Origin: an uncultured Clostridia bacterium
GTDB lineage: Bacteria > Bacillota > Clostridia > Oscillospirales > Acutalibacteraceae
Assembly: GCA_937895645.1 (NCBI GenBank)
Contig: CALBKQ010000033.1
Location: forward strand, 1-19,065
Direction: 5' to 3'
Length of the DNA stretch: 19,065 nucleotides
The translations under genes and the position numbers were made by a program. Below, piece after piece: positions 13,298-19,065 of the stretch (positions are counted from its first letter, which is position 1; each line of letters begins with the position of its first letter). Below the pieces are notes generated by a model. The model saw nothing but the letters and a program-made list of their open reading frames with translations. It was not told the origin of the DNA and did not search any database.

Positions 13298-14449
13298 TTA
13301 TTTACCCATAAAGAAATTGAGGATAAGACCACCTGCAATAACAGATGCAATCTGACCTGATACGTTTACGCCGATTGAGTGCATAAGCAAGAAGTTCTGT
13401 GGGTCTTCTGCGAGTCCCATCTTATGAACAATACGACCTGACATTGGGAATGCTGAAATACCTGCAGCACCAATCATTGGGTTAATCTTTTTGCCCTTTG
13501 GTAAGAATACGTTGAGGAGTTTTGCAAACATAACGCCACCAACTGTATCAAAGATAAATGCAACAAGACCAAGTCCAAGGATAAGAAGTGTGTCAGGAGC
13601 GAGGAATGATTCATAGTGCATCTTTGTTGCGATTGTAATACCCAAGAAGATTGTAATAAGGTTTGCAAGTACTTTCTGTGCAGTTTCTGAAAGAGAGTTA
13701 AGCACACCACACTCACGGATAAGGTTACCAAACATAAGGAAGCCAACAAGAGATACCGATGCTGGTGCTACAAGTCCTGCAACAATTGTAATAATGATTG
13801 GGAAAAGAATTCTTGTAAGCTTTGTAACCTCTGTCTGTGAATAAGGCATACGAATCATACGCTCTTTTTTAGTTGTGCAAAGTTTAATGAATGGTGGCTG
13901 AATAATTGGAACAAGAGCCATATATGAATATGCAGCAACCATAATTGCACCAAGATACTGAGAGTTGAGTTTGTTTGCAACAACGATTGATGTAGGACCG
14001 TCAGCCGCACCGATAATAGCGATTGAAGCTGCATCGTTGATTGGGAAGAACATTGATGCAAGACAGAGTGTAAAGAAAATACCAAACTGTGCTGCTGCAC
14101 CAAAAATCATAAGTTTTGGATTTGAAAGAAGCGGACCGAAGTCAATCATCGCACCGATACCGATGAAAAGAATAAGTGGGAACAATTCATTTGCAATACC
14201 GGCCTTGAAAAGTACATCAAGTGCACCTATTTCAAGTTCACCATTTTCTGCCATCTGAGTAATAGCACCTGAAAAAGGCAAGTTAACAAGAATTGCACCA
14301 AAGCCCATTGGTAAAAGAAGTGTTGGTTCCATTTCCTTTTTAATAGCAAGGAAAATAAGAATACCACCGATAGCCCACATTACGAGCATTCTCCAGTCAA
14401 GTGCAAAGAAATTCTCGTAAAGGATTTCAAAATTTTTGAGAAAGTCCAT
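13298..14449 (-). CDS. Na+-transporting decarboxylase beta subunit (OadB/GcdB/MmdB family)
   Basis: Multi-pass membrane subunit that decarboxylates carboxybiotin and exports Na+. Hallmarks: IIGAADGPTSIVVANK, with Asp150 of the conserved DGPT motif (the Na+-coupled Asp), and NPMIGAAGISAFPMSGR in the C-terminal third, a conserved re-entrant region. About nine to eleven hydrophobic helices; 383 residues is near the family length. The start is ATG at 14449, with GAAGGAGA just upstream; in-frame extension to 14542 lacks a ribosome site. No alpha (carboxyltransferase) subunit or biotin carrier is in the window, so whether the substrate is oxaloacetate, methylmalonyl-CoA or glutaconyl-CoA cannot be told. 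Confidence 0.93.
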   Translation of the reverse strand: MDFLKNFEILYENFFALDWRMLVMWAIGGILIFLAIKKEMEPTLLLPMGFGAILVNLPFSGAITQMAENGELEIGALDVLFKAGIANELFPLILFIGIGAMIDFGPLLSNPKLMIFGAAAQFGIFFTLCLASMFFPINDAASIAIIGAADGPTSIVVANKLNSQYLGAIMVAAYSYMALVPIIQPPFIKLCTTKKERMIRMPYSQTEVTKLTRILFPIIITIVAGLVAPASVSLVGFLMFGNLIRECGVLNSLSETAQKVLANLITIFLGITIATKMHYESFLAPDTLLILGLGLVAFIFDTVGGVMFAKLLNVFLPKGKKINPMIGAAGISAFPMSGRIVHKMGLAEDPQNFLLMHSIGVNVSGQIASVIAGGLILNFFMGK

Positions 14450-14527
14450 TTTAATTCTCCTTCGTTTTATGGTCATTATAAGAACAAACTGTTTAATAAA
14501 ACCCCAATCTGCTCCATTATAATATGT

Positions 14528-14555
14528 ATTGTACCATATCATAAATAAAATTCAA
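14528..14555 (-). promoter_or_regulatory. Possible oadB promoter
   Basis: Minus-strand TTGAAT (14550-14555) and TACAAT (14528-14533) are 16 bases apart, giving a leader of roughly 70 nt. The region is AT-rich and other -10-like sequences occur, for example TATAAT at 14517-14522. Confidence 0.4.
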
Positions 14556-14586
14556 TAGAAAAATTTTCAAATAAAATTGTAAAATA

Positions 14587-14615
14587 TTGCAAAAACAATG
14601 TGCAAATGTTATAAT
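14587..14615 (+). promoter_or_regulatory. Promoter of the DUF554 gene
   Basis: TTGCAA (14587-14592) and TATAAT (14610-14615) are 17 bases apart; the leader is about 25 nt and contains GGAAGTG before the ATG. Confidence 0.65.
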
Positions 14616-14645
14616 TCATTCAATCTTTTTTGGAAGTGACAAAAA

Positions 14646-15383
14646 ATGTTTGGACTCGGCACAATTATAAACACAGTTTTGGTAGTTTTAGGTAGCGGAT
14701 TAGGGCTTTTAATCGGCAAGGGAATTACTGAACGTTACCACAAAACACTTATGGCAGCTTGTGGTGTTTCTACGATTTTTATAGGCGTTACAGGTACGCT
14801 TCAGGGAATGCTTACAGTAACAGCAGACGGAAAAATCGAAACCCAGGGTACAATGCTTTTAATCTTTTCAATGGTAATAGGCGGACTTATTGGTGAACTG
14901 CTCAATATTGAAAAGCGTATGGACGGACTTGGCGAAAAGCTGAAAAAACTTTTCAAAGCGGAAAACGACAACAAATTCGTTGACGGATTTGTAAACACTT
15001 CACTTATTATCTGCGTGGGTGCCATGGCAATTGTAGGCTCAATGCAGGATGGTCTTACTGGTGATTACTCAATGCTTCTTGCAAAAGCTATTCTTGACTT
15101 TGTTGTGGTTGCAATTATGGCATCAACTTATGGTGTAGGCACAATGTGTTCAGCTCTTGCAATTCTTGTTTATCAAGGTTCAATCACACTGATTTCACAT
15201 TTTGCCGGTAACTTTATCAACAACGAGTTGACAGGGTATCTTTCATACATAGGCTCGGCACTTATTTTCTGTGTTGGTATTAATATTACATTTAGCAAAA
15301 AAATCAGAGTAGGAAATCTTTTACCTGCACTTTTTATCCCTGCCTTTTATGTTTTTGGCAAATGGGTTTTGACTTTAATATGA
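14646..15383 (+). CDS. DUF554 family membrane protein (YdfK/YqgA-like)
   Basis: A 245-residue inner-membrane protein of the DUF554 family. It begins MFGLGTIINTVLVVLGSGLG, the usual family opening, and has Gly-rich helices throughout: IGGLIGELLNIE near 77-88, SLIICVGAMAIVGSMQDGLTG (residues about 119-139, split here by convention) and LSYIGSALIFCVGINI near the C terminus. About seven membrane segments. The family is described as a possible transporter or channel with no settled role. GGAAGTG precedes the ATG. It is divergent from oadB, with its own promoter and terminator, so it forms a one-gene unit. Confidence 0.9.
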   Translation: MFGLGTIINTVLVVLGSGLGLLIGKGITERYHKTLMAACGVSTIFIGVTGTLQGMLTVTADGKIETQGTMLLIFSMVIGGLIGELLNIEKRMDGLGEKLKKLFKAENDNKFVDGFVNTSLIICVGAMAIVGSMQDGLTGDYSMLLAKAILDFVVVAIMASTYGVGTMCSALAILVYQGSITLISHFAGNFINNELTGYLSYIGSALIFCVGINITFSKKIRVGNLLPALFIPAFYVFGKWVLTLI

Positions 15384-15387
15384 AATT

Positions 15388-15417
15388 AAGACTGGCTTAT
15401 TAAGTCAGTCTTTTTTT
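15388..15417 (+). terminator. Terminator of the DUF554 gene
   Basis: An 11-bp stem AAGACTGGCTT (15388-15398) / AAGTCAGTCTT (15402-15412), one G-U, loop ATT, followed by seven Ts. Five bases after the stop codon. Confidence 0.9.
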
Positions 15418-15460
15418 GTATATTCACATTTGTGTATGGGAAAATATAAATGGTGATAAT

Positions 15461-15694
15461 ATGAAAAATGAAAAAGATAAGTTTCCACATTATAAACAGT
15501 TTGAAGAGTGCGTTACCTATATGCCTGACAGTCCTGAGTCTCCCTATGAAATGGTAAACAAGTATGGCACATATGAAATCCAACCAACAGCTGAAACAGA
15601 AAACTCTTTTCCAACAATCGCACAAGGATTACCAAAGCATAGAAAAAAGCCATCAACAAAACAAGGCTTTCAAAGAAAAAAAGATTCTTTATAA
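15461..15694 (+). CDS. Small conserved-looking hypothetical protein
   Basis: A 77-residue soluble protein with no signal or membrane segment. An acidic N-terminal part (MKNEKDKFPHYKQFEECVTY) is followed by PDSPESPYEMVNKYGTYEIQ and a basic tail rich in Lys, Arg and Gln. The start is ATG at 15461 because GGTGA precedes it; an upstream in-frame start lacks a site. TTCACA (15423-15428) and TATAAA (15445-15450) form a promoter-like pair, but a start near 15457 would leave the ribosome site outside the message, so transcription may begin elsewhere. I recall similar short sequences in clostridia but know no function. The frame is the most protein-like of the three. Confidence 0.6.
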   Translation: MKNEKDKFPHYKQFEECVTYMPDSPESPYEMVNKYGTYEIQPTAETENSFPTIAQGLPKHRKKPSTKQGFQRKKDSL

Positions 15695-15721
15695 AAATAT
15701 TAAAAAAATATGAAAAAATGC

Positions 15722-15750
15722 TTGACACTGTCGATTTCCTTTGTTATAAT
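15722..15750 (+). promoter_or_regulatory. Consensus promoter of tRNA-Leu
   Basis: TTGACA (15722-15727) and TATAAT (15745-15750) are separated by exactly 17 bases, a perfect sigma-A consensus. The leader carries a small hairpin CGTTC-GAGA-GAACG (15759-15772) with a GNRA loop just before the tRNA. Confidence 0.92.
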
Positions 15751-15780
15751 GTCTCTTGCGTTCGAGAGAACGACCGATAT

Positions 15781-15864
15781 GCGAGAGTGGCGGAATCGGC
15801 AGACGCGCACGTTTGAGGGGCGTGTGGTAATCCCGTACGGGTTCAAGTCCCGTCTCTCGCACCA
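15781..15864 (+). tRNA. tRNA-Leu (GAG)
   Basis: Acceptor stem GCGAGAG (15781-15787) pairs fully with CTCTCGC (15854-15860); discriminator A and an encoded CCA (15862-15864) follow. The anticodon stem CACGT/GCGTG (15808-15812, 15820-15824) holds the loop TTGAGGG with anticodon GAG at 15815-15817, reading CUC and CUU. The T arm is ACGGG-TTCAAGT-CCCGT (15837-15853). The variable arm of 12 bases is short for a class II tRNA, and the D arm has the AATCGGCAGAC loop typical of Leu. Confidence 0.95.
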
Positions 15865-15865
15865 A

Positions 15866-15904
15866 ATATGGAGTTTACACTTTAGTGTGGACTCCATATT
15901 TTTT
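15866..15904 (+). terminator. tRNA-Leu terminator
   Basis: A 15-bp stem (15866-15880 with 15885-15899, two G-U pairs), loop TTTA, then a run of six Ts. It starts two bases after the CCA. Confidence 0.9.
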
Positions 15905-16050
15905 GTTTAGTAAAGGGGCTTGAGCCCGAGAGGGTTCGAGCGCAAAAAACGATATAGTATATCGTTTTTAGCGAGAAGCGATTGGCGGGTACCGAATTTC
16001 GTAAGAAATTGGGTCGCCAAGCGGTCAGTATGCGAGCAATTTGCAAGCAG
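15905..16050 (+). other. Densely structured stretch downstream of tRNA-Leu
   Basis: No protein gene. Successive hairpins: a 9-bp stem 15919-15927/15932-15940 closed by a GAGA tetraloop (two G-U pairs); a palindrome 15941-15955/15959-15973 (one mismatch, AGT loop); a long arm with TTGGCG (15982-15987)/CGCCAA (16015-16020) and ACCGAATTTC (15991-16000)/GAAATTGGGT (16005-16014), one G-U and a 3-base bulge; and a weak arm at 16031-16049. GTTCGAG and CGATAT (15934-15955) echo the tRNA-Leu leader (15761-15779), and GCAGACG (16047-16053) echoes its D loop. It may be a degenerated duplicate of the tRNA locus, an integration remnant, or a functional RNA. Confidence 0.5.
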
Positions 16051-16076
16051 ACGGTCAAGTCCCGTCTCTAGCACCA
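16051..16076 (+). pseudogene. tRNA-Leu-like 3' end (partial second copy)
   Basis: ACGGTCAAGTCCCGTCTCTA continues to GCACCA and repeats the T arm, acceptor 3' strand and CCA of tRNA-Leu, 212 bases downstream. Two bases of the T stem/loop are missing and one acceptor base differs (C to A). No 5' half with a matching acceptor strand or an anticodon arm is found; GCGAGAA at 15971-15977 could pair at five of seven positions. It is therefore not a working tRNA. Confidence 0.7.
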
Positions 16077-16077
16077 A

Positions 16078-16115
16078 ATATAGAGTTCGCACATTGTGTG
16101 AACTCTATATTTTTT
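16078..16115 (+). terminator. Terminator after the tRNA-Leu-like 3' end
   Basis: A 15-bp stem (16078-16092 with 16096-16110, one G-U), loop ATT, then six Ts. It is a diverged copy of the tRNA-Leu terminator in which changed positions still pair. Confidence 0.88.
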
Positions 16116-16130
16116 GTCTGAATAATCCTC

Positions 16131-16159
16131 TTTATTTTTCTTTATAATTATGATAAAAT
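16131..16159 (+). promoter_or_regulatory. Possible extended -10 promoter of the flavodiiron gene
   Basis: TGATAAAAT (16151-16159) is an extended -10 (TGn then TAAAAT); 17 bases upstream of TAAAAT is a poor -35, TTTATT. The leader is about 25 nt with AAGGAG before the ATG. Confidence 0.45.
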
Positions 16160-16191
16160 AGATTTGAATTTTCAATGCAAAGGAGTTTATT

Positions 16192-17340
16192 ATGATTACA
16201 AATGATGTTAAATATATTGGCGTAGATGACCATAAAATTGACTTGTTTGAAGGTCAATACATTGTGCCTAACGGAATGGCATACAATTCATATATTGTTC
16301 TTGACGAAAAAGCTGCAGTTATGGATTCCGTTGACGCTAAATTCAAAGACGAATGGCTTGATAATATTAAAAAAGTTTTGGGTGACAAAGCACCCGATTA
16401 TTTAATTGTGCAACACATGGAACCTGACCATTCTGCAAACATTCACGAGTTTGCCCTTGCTTACCCTGAGTCAGTAATTGTTGCAACTGACCGTGCATTT
16501 GTTATGATGAACAAGTTTTTCGGCACAGATTATGCTGACCGCAGAATAGTTGTAAAAGACGGTGACACATTAAATCTTGGCAAACATCAACTCACTTTCT
16601 GTTTAGCACCAATGGTACATTGGCCAGAAGTTATGATGACTTATGACGCTACTGACAAAATTCTTTTCTCTGCCGATGGTTTTGGCAAATTTGGCGCATT
16701 AGATATAGATGAGGATTGGGCTTGTGAAGCAAGAAGATATTACTTCGGCATTGTCGGTAAATACGGTGTTCAAGTACAGGCAGTACTCAAAAAAGCTGCT
16801 AACCTTGATATTCAGATTATCTGCCCTCTTCACGGACCTGTGCTTAAAGAAAATTTGCCATATTATCTTGATTTGTATGACACTTGGTCTTCTTACGGAG
16901 TTGAAAGCGAAGGCACACTTATATGCTACACATCAATTTATGGGAACACTAAAAAAGCAGTTGAACTGTTGGCAGATGAATTAACGGCAAACGGATGCCC
17001 GAAAGTTGTTGTTAATGACCTTGCCCGTTGCGATATGGCAGAAGCAGTTGAAGACGCCTTCAGATACGGTAAAATTATTCTTGCAACTACCACCTATAAT
17101 GGTGACATTTTCCCATTTATGAGAAATTTCATTCACGAATTAACTGAAAGAGGTTACAGAAACCGTAAAATTGGTATTGTAGAAAATGGCACTTGGGCAC
17201 CTGTTGTTAAAAACAAGATTACAAAGATGTTTGAAAACAGCAAAGAAATCACTTTTGCAAATACGGTAGTTACAATTCATTCTGCACTTAATGACGAAAG
17301 CCGTAAACAAATCAAACAACTTGCAAAAGAAATGGTATAA
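16192..17340 (+). CDS. Flavodiiron protein (FprA / A-type flavoprotein)
   Basis: A cytoplasmic enzyme reducing O2 to water, or NO to N2O, and so protecting anaerobes. The N-terminal metallo-beta-lactamase-like domain (1-240) holds the di-iron ligands: His75, Glu77, Asp79 and His80 in HMEPDH, His143 in MVHWPE, Asp162 in SADGFG and His214 in PLHGPV. The C-terminal flavodoxin domain (about 241-382) binds FMN, with TSIYGNTKKA (247-256) as the phosphate loop. The 382 residues match the two-domain class A, without a rubredoxin extension, so electrons must come from a separate rubredoxin or ferredoxin. AAGGAG precedes the ATG by seven bases. Single gene with its own promoter and terminator. Confidence 0.95.
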   Translation: MITNDVKYIGVDDHKIDLFEGQYIVPNGMAYNSYIVLDEKAAVMDSVDAKFKDEWLDNIKKVLGDKAPDYLIVQHMEPDHSANIHEFALAYPESVIVATDRAFVMMNKFFGTDYADRRIVVKDGDTLNLGKHQLTFCLAPMVHWPEVMMTYDATDKILFSADGFGKFGALDIDEDWACEARRYYFGIVGKYGVQVQAVLKKAANLDIQIICPLHGPVLKENLPYYLDLYDTWSSYGVESEGTLICYTSIYGNTKKAVELLADELTANGCPKVVVNDLARCDMAEAVEDAFRYGKIILATTTYNGDIFPFMRNFIHELTERGYRNRKIGIVENGTWAPVVKNKITKMFENSKEITFANTVVTIHSALNDESRKQIKQLAKEMV

Positions 17341-17344
17341 AAAT

Positions 17345-17370
17345 AAGGAGTAGCGTTTGCTACTCCTTTT
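17345..17370. terminator. Bidirectional terminator
   Basis: A 10-bp perfect stem AAGGAGTAGC (17345-17354) / GCTACTCCTT (17359-17368), loop GTTT, followed by Ts on the plus strand. It separates the convergent flavodiiron and symporter genes. Confidence 0.88.
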
Positions 17371-17377
17371 AATTTTA

Positions 17378-18907
17378 TTATGCACCGGTTTGTTGCTGAG
17401 CTTCTTTTTCGTGTTTTTCACGAAGTGCTGCGTAAATAGGTTCCATCTTTTCTTTTGTAAGTGGATAACCAAATCTGAAAATAAGCCATACGCTTGTGTA
17501 AACAATTGCAGGAATTATTGTGCAGATAAACATAATTTTATTACTTGTATTGTTTTCGGCAATAAAACCGTTACCTGCTGTAAGACTATCATATTTTGCC
17601 CATTGAAGAAGGAAAAGTCCACCTGCGTCTGCAACTGCCTGACCAAACTGACGTCCGAATGTATAAGCAGAATAAACTGCGCTTTCATTACGGATACCAG
17701 TTTTATATTCCTGATAATCAATAACGTCCATAACAACTGCCCAGCAAGTAAGGCTGACAAAAGTATAGCCGAAGCCTATAAGAAGAAGGCAAAGCATATA
17801 AAGCCATGCAGGGTAAATGCCTTGTTCAGGATTTATCCACATAATGAAATCCTGATTATTTGCAGTAAGGAAAAGGAACACAGAGGTTATTGCAGAAACA
17901 ATTGACATTCTACCGCAAAGCTCTTTTTTACCGTATTTCGCAGAGAGCTTTGGTGTGAATAAAATCAAAATTACCATTGGAAGATAATTGCAGATTGTAC
18001 CCACAATACTAAGCCCTGTATTTGTAAAGTAGTTTTTGTAAAGATAAGTGTTGAATGAGCCAAACTGAAGCTGGCCACTAATAAGCACACCTGACAATGT
18101 GAGTAATACAAATGGTCTTGATTTGAAAAGGCCCTTATAAACGCCTTTCAAATCAACATTTTCATCCTCGACTGCTGGTACGCGTTCTTTAACCATTTTA
18201 TGACCAACAAGGTATGTAATAATTGAGAAAATGCCCATCAAAAGAGCATAGGTAAACATTCTGGTACCGTCTGCAACCTCAATTTCCTGACCGGTCTGCT
18301 CGTCAAATCTGCCAGTACCAACATAAATAACCATTGGAGCAATAAGAAGAACAACTGCACCACCGATACCACTACCTACTGAACGGGCAGTTGAAAGAAT
18401 TGTTCTGCCCTTAGGGTCATCAGTAATAACAGATGCCAACGAGCCAAACGGAATGTTCATAGCAGTATACATTGTGCAATAAACCAAATACAAAATAATT
18501 GCAAGAACAAACAAAAGCATTGGTTTACTTGCAAGTGTTTCATTGTAGAAAATTGAATTCGGGTCATTAAATGGAATAAAGCAGATTACTGTTGAAATGC
18601 CAAGAGGTACTGCAACAAGACGCAAATACTGACGATATTTACCATCTTTACCTGCTTTTCGTTTTGACACAACCGCGCCCCAAAGTGGGTCATTGATTAC
18701 GTCCCAAAGACGAGTGATAATGAACATATAACCAACAAGTTTTGGTGCAATACCAATAACGTCAGTCATAAAAATTTTAAGATAGCTTGTAATGTATGTA
18801 AGGTTAAACATATTACCTGATTCGGCAATAGTATAACCCGCAATATCCTTAAAGCCTATTTTATTAGGATGATTGTTTACTTCTTTTACTTTCTTTTCTT
18901 TAGCCAA
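17378..18907 (-). CDS. GPH-family (MelB-like) sugar:cation symporter
   Basis: A membrane carrier of the glycoside-pentoside-hexuronide:cation family, importing a sugar or glycoside with Na+ or H+. About twelve hydrophobic segments. Family motifs: RLWDVINDPLWG near the second helix, corresponding to the cation-site region of MelB, and DVIDYQEYKTGIRNESAVYS in the C-terminal half. Start: TTG at 18907 (protein begins with AKEKKVKEV after the start), because GGGGGG lies seven bases upstream and the promoter starts transcription near 18933; in-frame starts at 18931 and 18949 have no ribosome site and lie at or above that point. From TTG it is 509 residues, slightly long for the family. No glycosidase or sugar regulator is adjacent, so the substrate is unknown. 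Confidence 0.88.
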   Translation of the reverse strand: MAKEKKVKEVNNHPNKIGFKDIAGYTIAESGNMFNLTYITSYLKIFMTDVIGIAPKLVGYMFIITRLWDVINDPLWGAVVSKRKAGKDGKYRQYLRLVAVPLGISTVICFIPFNDPNSIFYNETLASKPMLLFVLAIILYLVYCTMYTAMNIPFGSLASVITDDPKGRTILSTARSVGSGIGGAVVLLIAPMVIYVGTGRFDEQTGQEIEVADGTRMFTYALLMGIFSIITYLVGHKMVKERVPAVEDENVDLKGVYKGLFKSRPFVLLTLSGVLISGQLQFGSFNTYLYKNYFTNTGLSIVGTICNYLPMVILILFTPKLSAKYGKKELCGRMSIVSAITSVFLFLTANNQDFIMWINPEQGIYPAWLYMLCLLLIGFGYTFVSLTCWAVVMDVIDYQEYKTGIRNESAVYSAYTFGRQFGQAVADAGGLFLLQWAKYDSLTAGNGFIAENNTSNKIMFICTIIPAIVYTSVWLIFRFGYPLTKEKMEPIYAALREKHEKEAQQQTGA

Positions 18908-18939
18908 GAAGATACCCCCCTTTTCATTCATTAAAAAAT

Positions 18940-18968
18940 ATAATAACACTTTTTTAATGAAATTACAA
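18940..18968 (-). promoter_or_regulatory. Promoter of the symporter gene
   Basis: Minus-strand TTGTAA (18963-18968) and TATTAT (18940-18945) are 17 bases apart, giving a start near 18933 and a short leader with the GGGGGG ribosome site. This favours the TTG start at 18907. Confidence 0.55.
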
Positions 18969-18979
18969 TAGGAGAAATT

Positions 18980-19065
18980 AAAGTTGAAAACGGAGAGTAA
19001 TCAGTTTGATAAATTTGAGTTTATCGGGATGATTAAGTGTAAAGTTGAAAACGTAAAGTGGAAAG
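18980..19065. repeat. Heptamer array cut by the window end
   Basis: AAAGTTGAAAACG occurs at 18980-18992 and again at 19041-19053. The final stretch is in strict 7-base steps: GTGTAAA (19037-19043), GTTGAAA (19044-19050), ACGTAAA (19051-19057) and GTGGAAA (19058-19064). It is the third heptamer array in the window, again intergenic, and probably continues past the end. No gene is seen from 18969 to 19065. Confidence 0.6.

Noticed and set aside
13037..13355. Plus-strand frames over the OadG-like gene
   Set aside because: Asn/His-rich low-complexity translation typical of antisense; the minus-strand 59-residue frame has a ribosome site and operon context.
15386..15728. Minus-strand frames opposite the small hypothetical protein and tRNA promoter
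   Set aside because: They run through a terminator and the tRNA promoter and have hydrophobic Phe-rich antisense-like composition.
15837..16076. Active mobile island with att repeats at the tRNA-Leu 3' end
   Set aside because: The repeats are only 212 bases apart and no integrase or other element gene lies between them, so at most it is a remnant; reported only as one hypothesis.
1..19065. CRISPR array, transposase, prophage or rRNA
   Set aside because: No regularly spaced 25-40 base repeats with unique spacers, no transposase or phage protein, and no rRNA-like sequence were seen on either strand.

Overview
The window looks like a chromosomal segment of a low-GC, anaerobic, spore-forming Firmicute, most likely a gut or rumen clostridium (Oscillospiraceae/Ruminococcaceae-like). 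The placement is inferred from gene content: Firmicutes-type LexA with a CGAAC-type box, a SpoIIQ-like protein, an orphan Na+-pump decarboxylase beta subunit, an FprA-type flavodiiron protein, a [FeFe]-hydrogenase-like/DRTGG/PHP cluster, and AT-rich intergenic DNA with strong hairpin terminators. No rRNA, CRISPR array, transposase or phage gene is visible.

Layout. 1-124: intergenic repeats. 125-4403 (minus): housekeeping genes for rRNA modification (rsmF-like, rsmE, a THUMP-domain methyltransferase) and a diacylglycerol-kinase-family lipid kinase, with a multi-arm palindromic element between rsmE and the kinase. 4525-5115 (minus): lexA with a LexA box overlapping its -35. 5287-5426: promoter, three hairpins and a strong terminator, a candidate ~105-nt RNA. 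5474-6688 (plus): SpoIIQ-like M23 protein and an Sfp-type phosphopantetheinyl transferase. 6771-7351: divergent XRE regulator and small helical protein sharing a promoter that carries two identical-half-site palindromes. 7434-10703 (minus): five-gene cluster (DRTGG protein, GHKL ATPase, H-cluster-like iron-sulfur protein, second DRTGG protein, PHP phosphoesterase), probably a redox or hydrogen sensing module. 10860-12937 (minus): stand-alone condensation-domain protein and a HAAS-like membrane protein. 13106-14449 (minus): oadB-like Na+-pump subunit followed by a 59-residue OadG-like membrane protein. 14646-15694 (plus): DUF554 membrane protein and a small hypothetical protein. 15722-16115: tRNA-Leu(GAG) with a consensus promoter and terminator, then a structured stretch ending in a second tRNA-Leu-like 3' end with its own terminator. 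16192-17340 (plus): flavodiiron protein. 17378-18907 (minus): GPH-family sugar/cation symporter. 18969-19065: repeats that run off the window.

How the parts fit. Most units are independent and well insulated by promoters and bidirectional hairpin terminators. The best candidates for something under-described are the hydrogenase-like signalling cluster, the tRNA-Leu-derived structured locus, the XRE/small-protein pair with twin operators, the candidate RNA upstream of the SpoIIQ-like gene, and a family of heptamer tandem arrays that occurs three times with different heptamer sequences.
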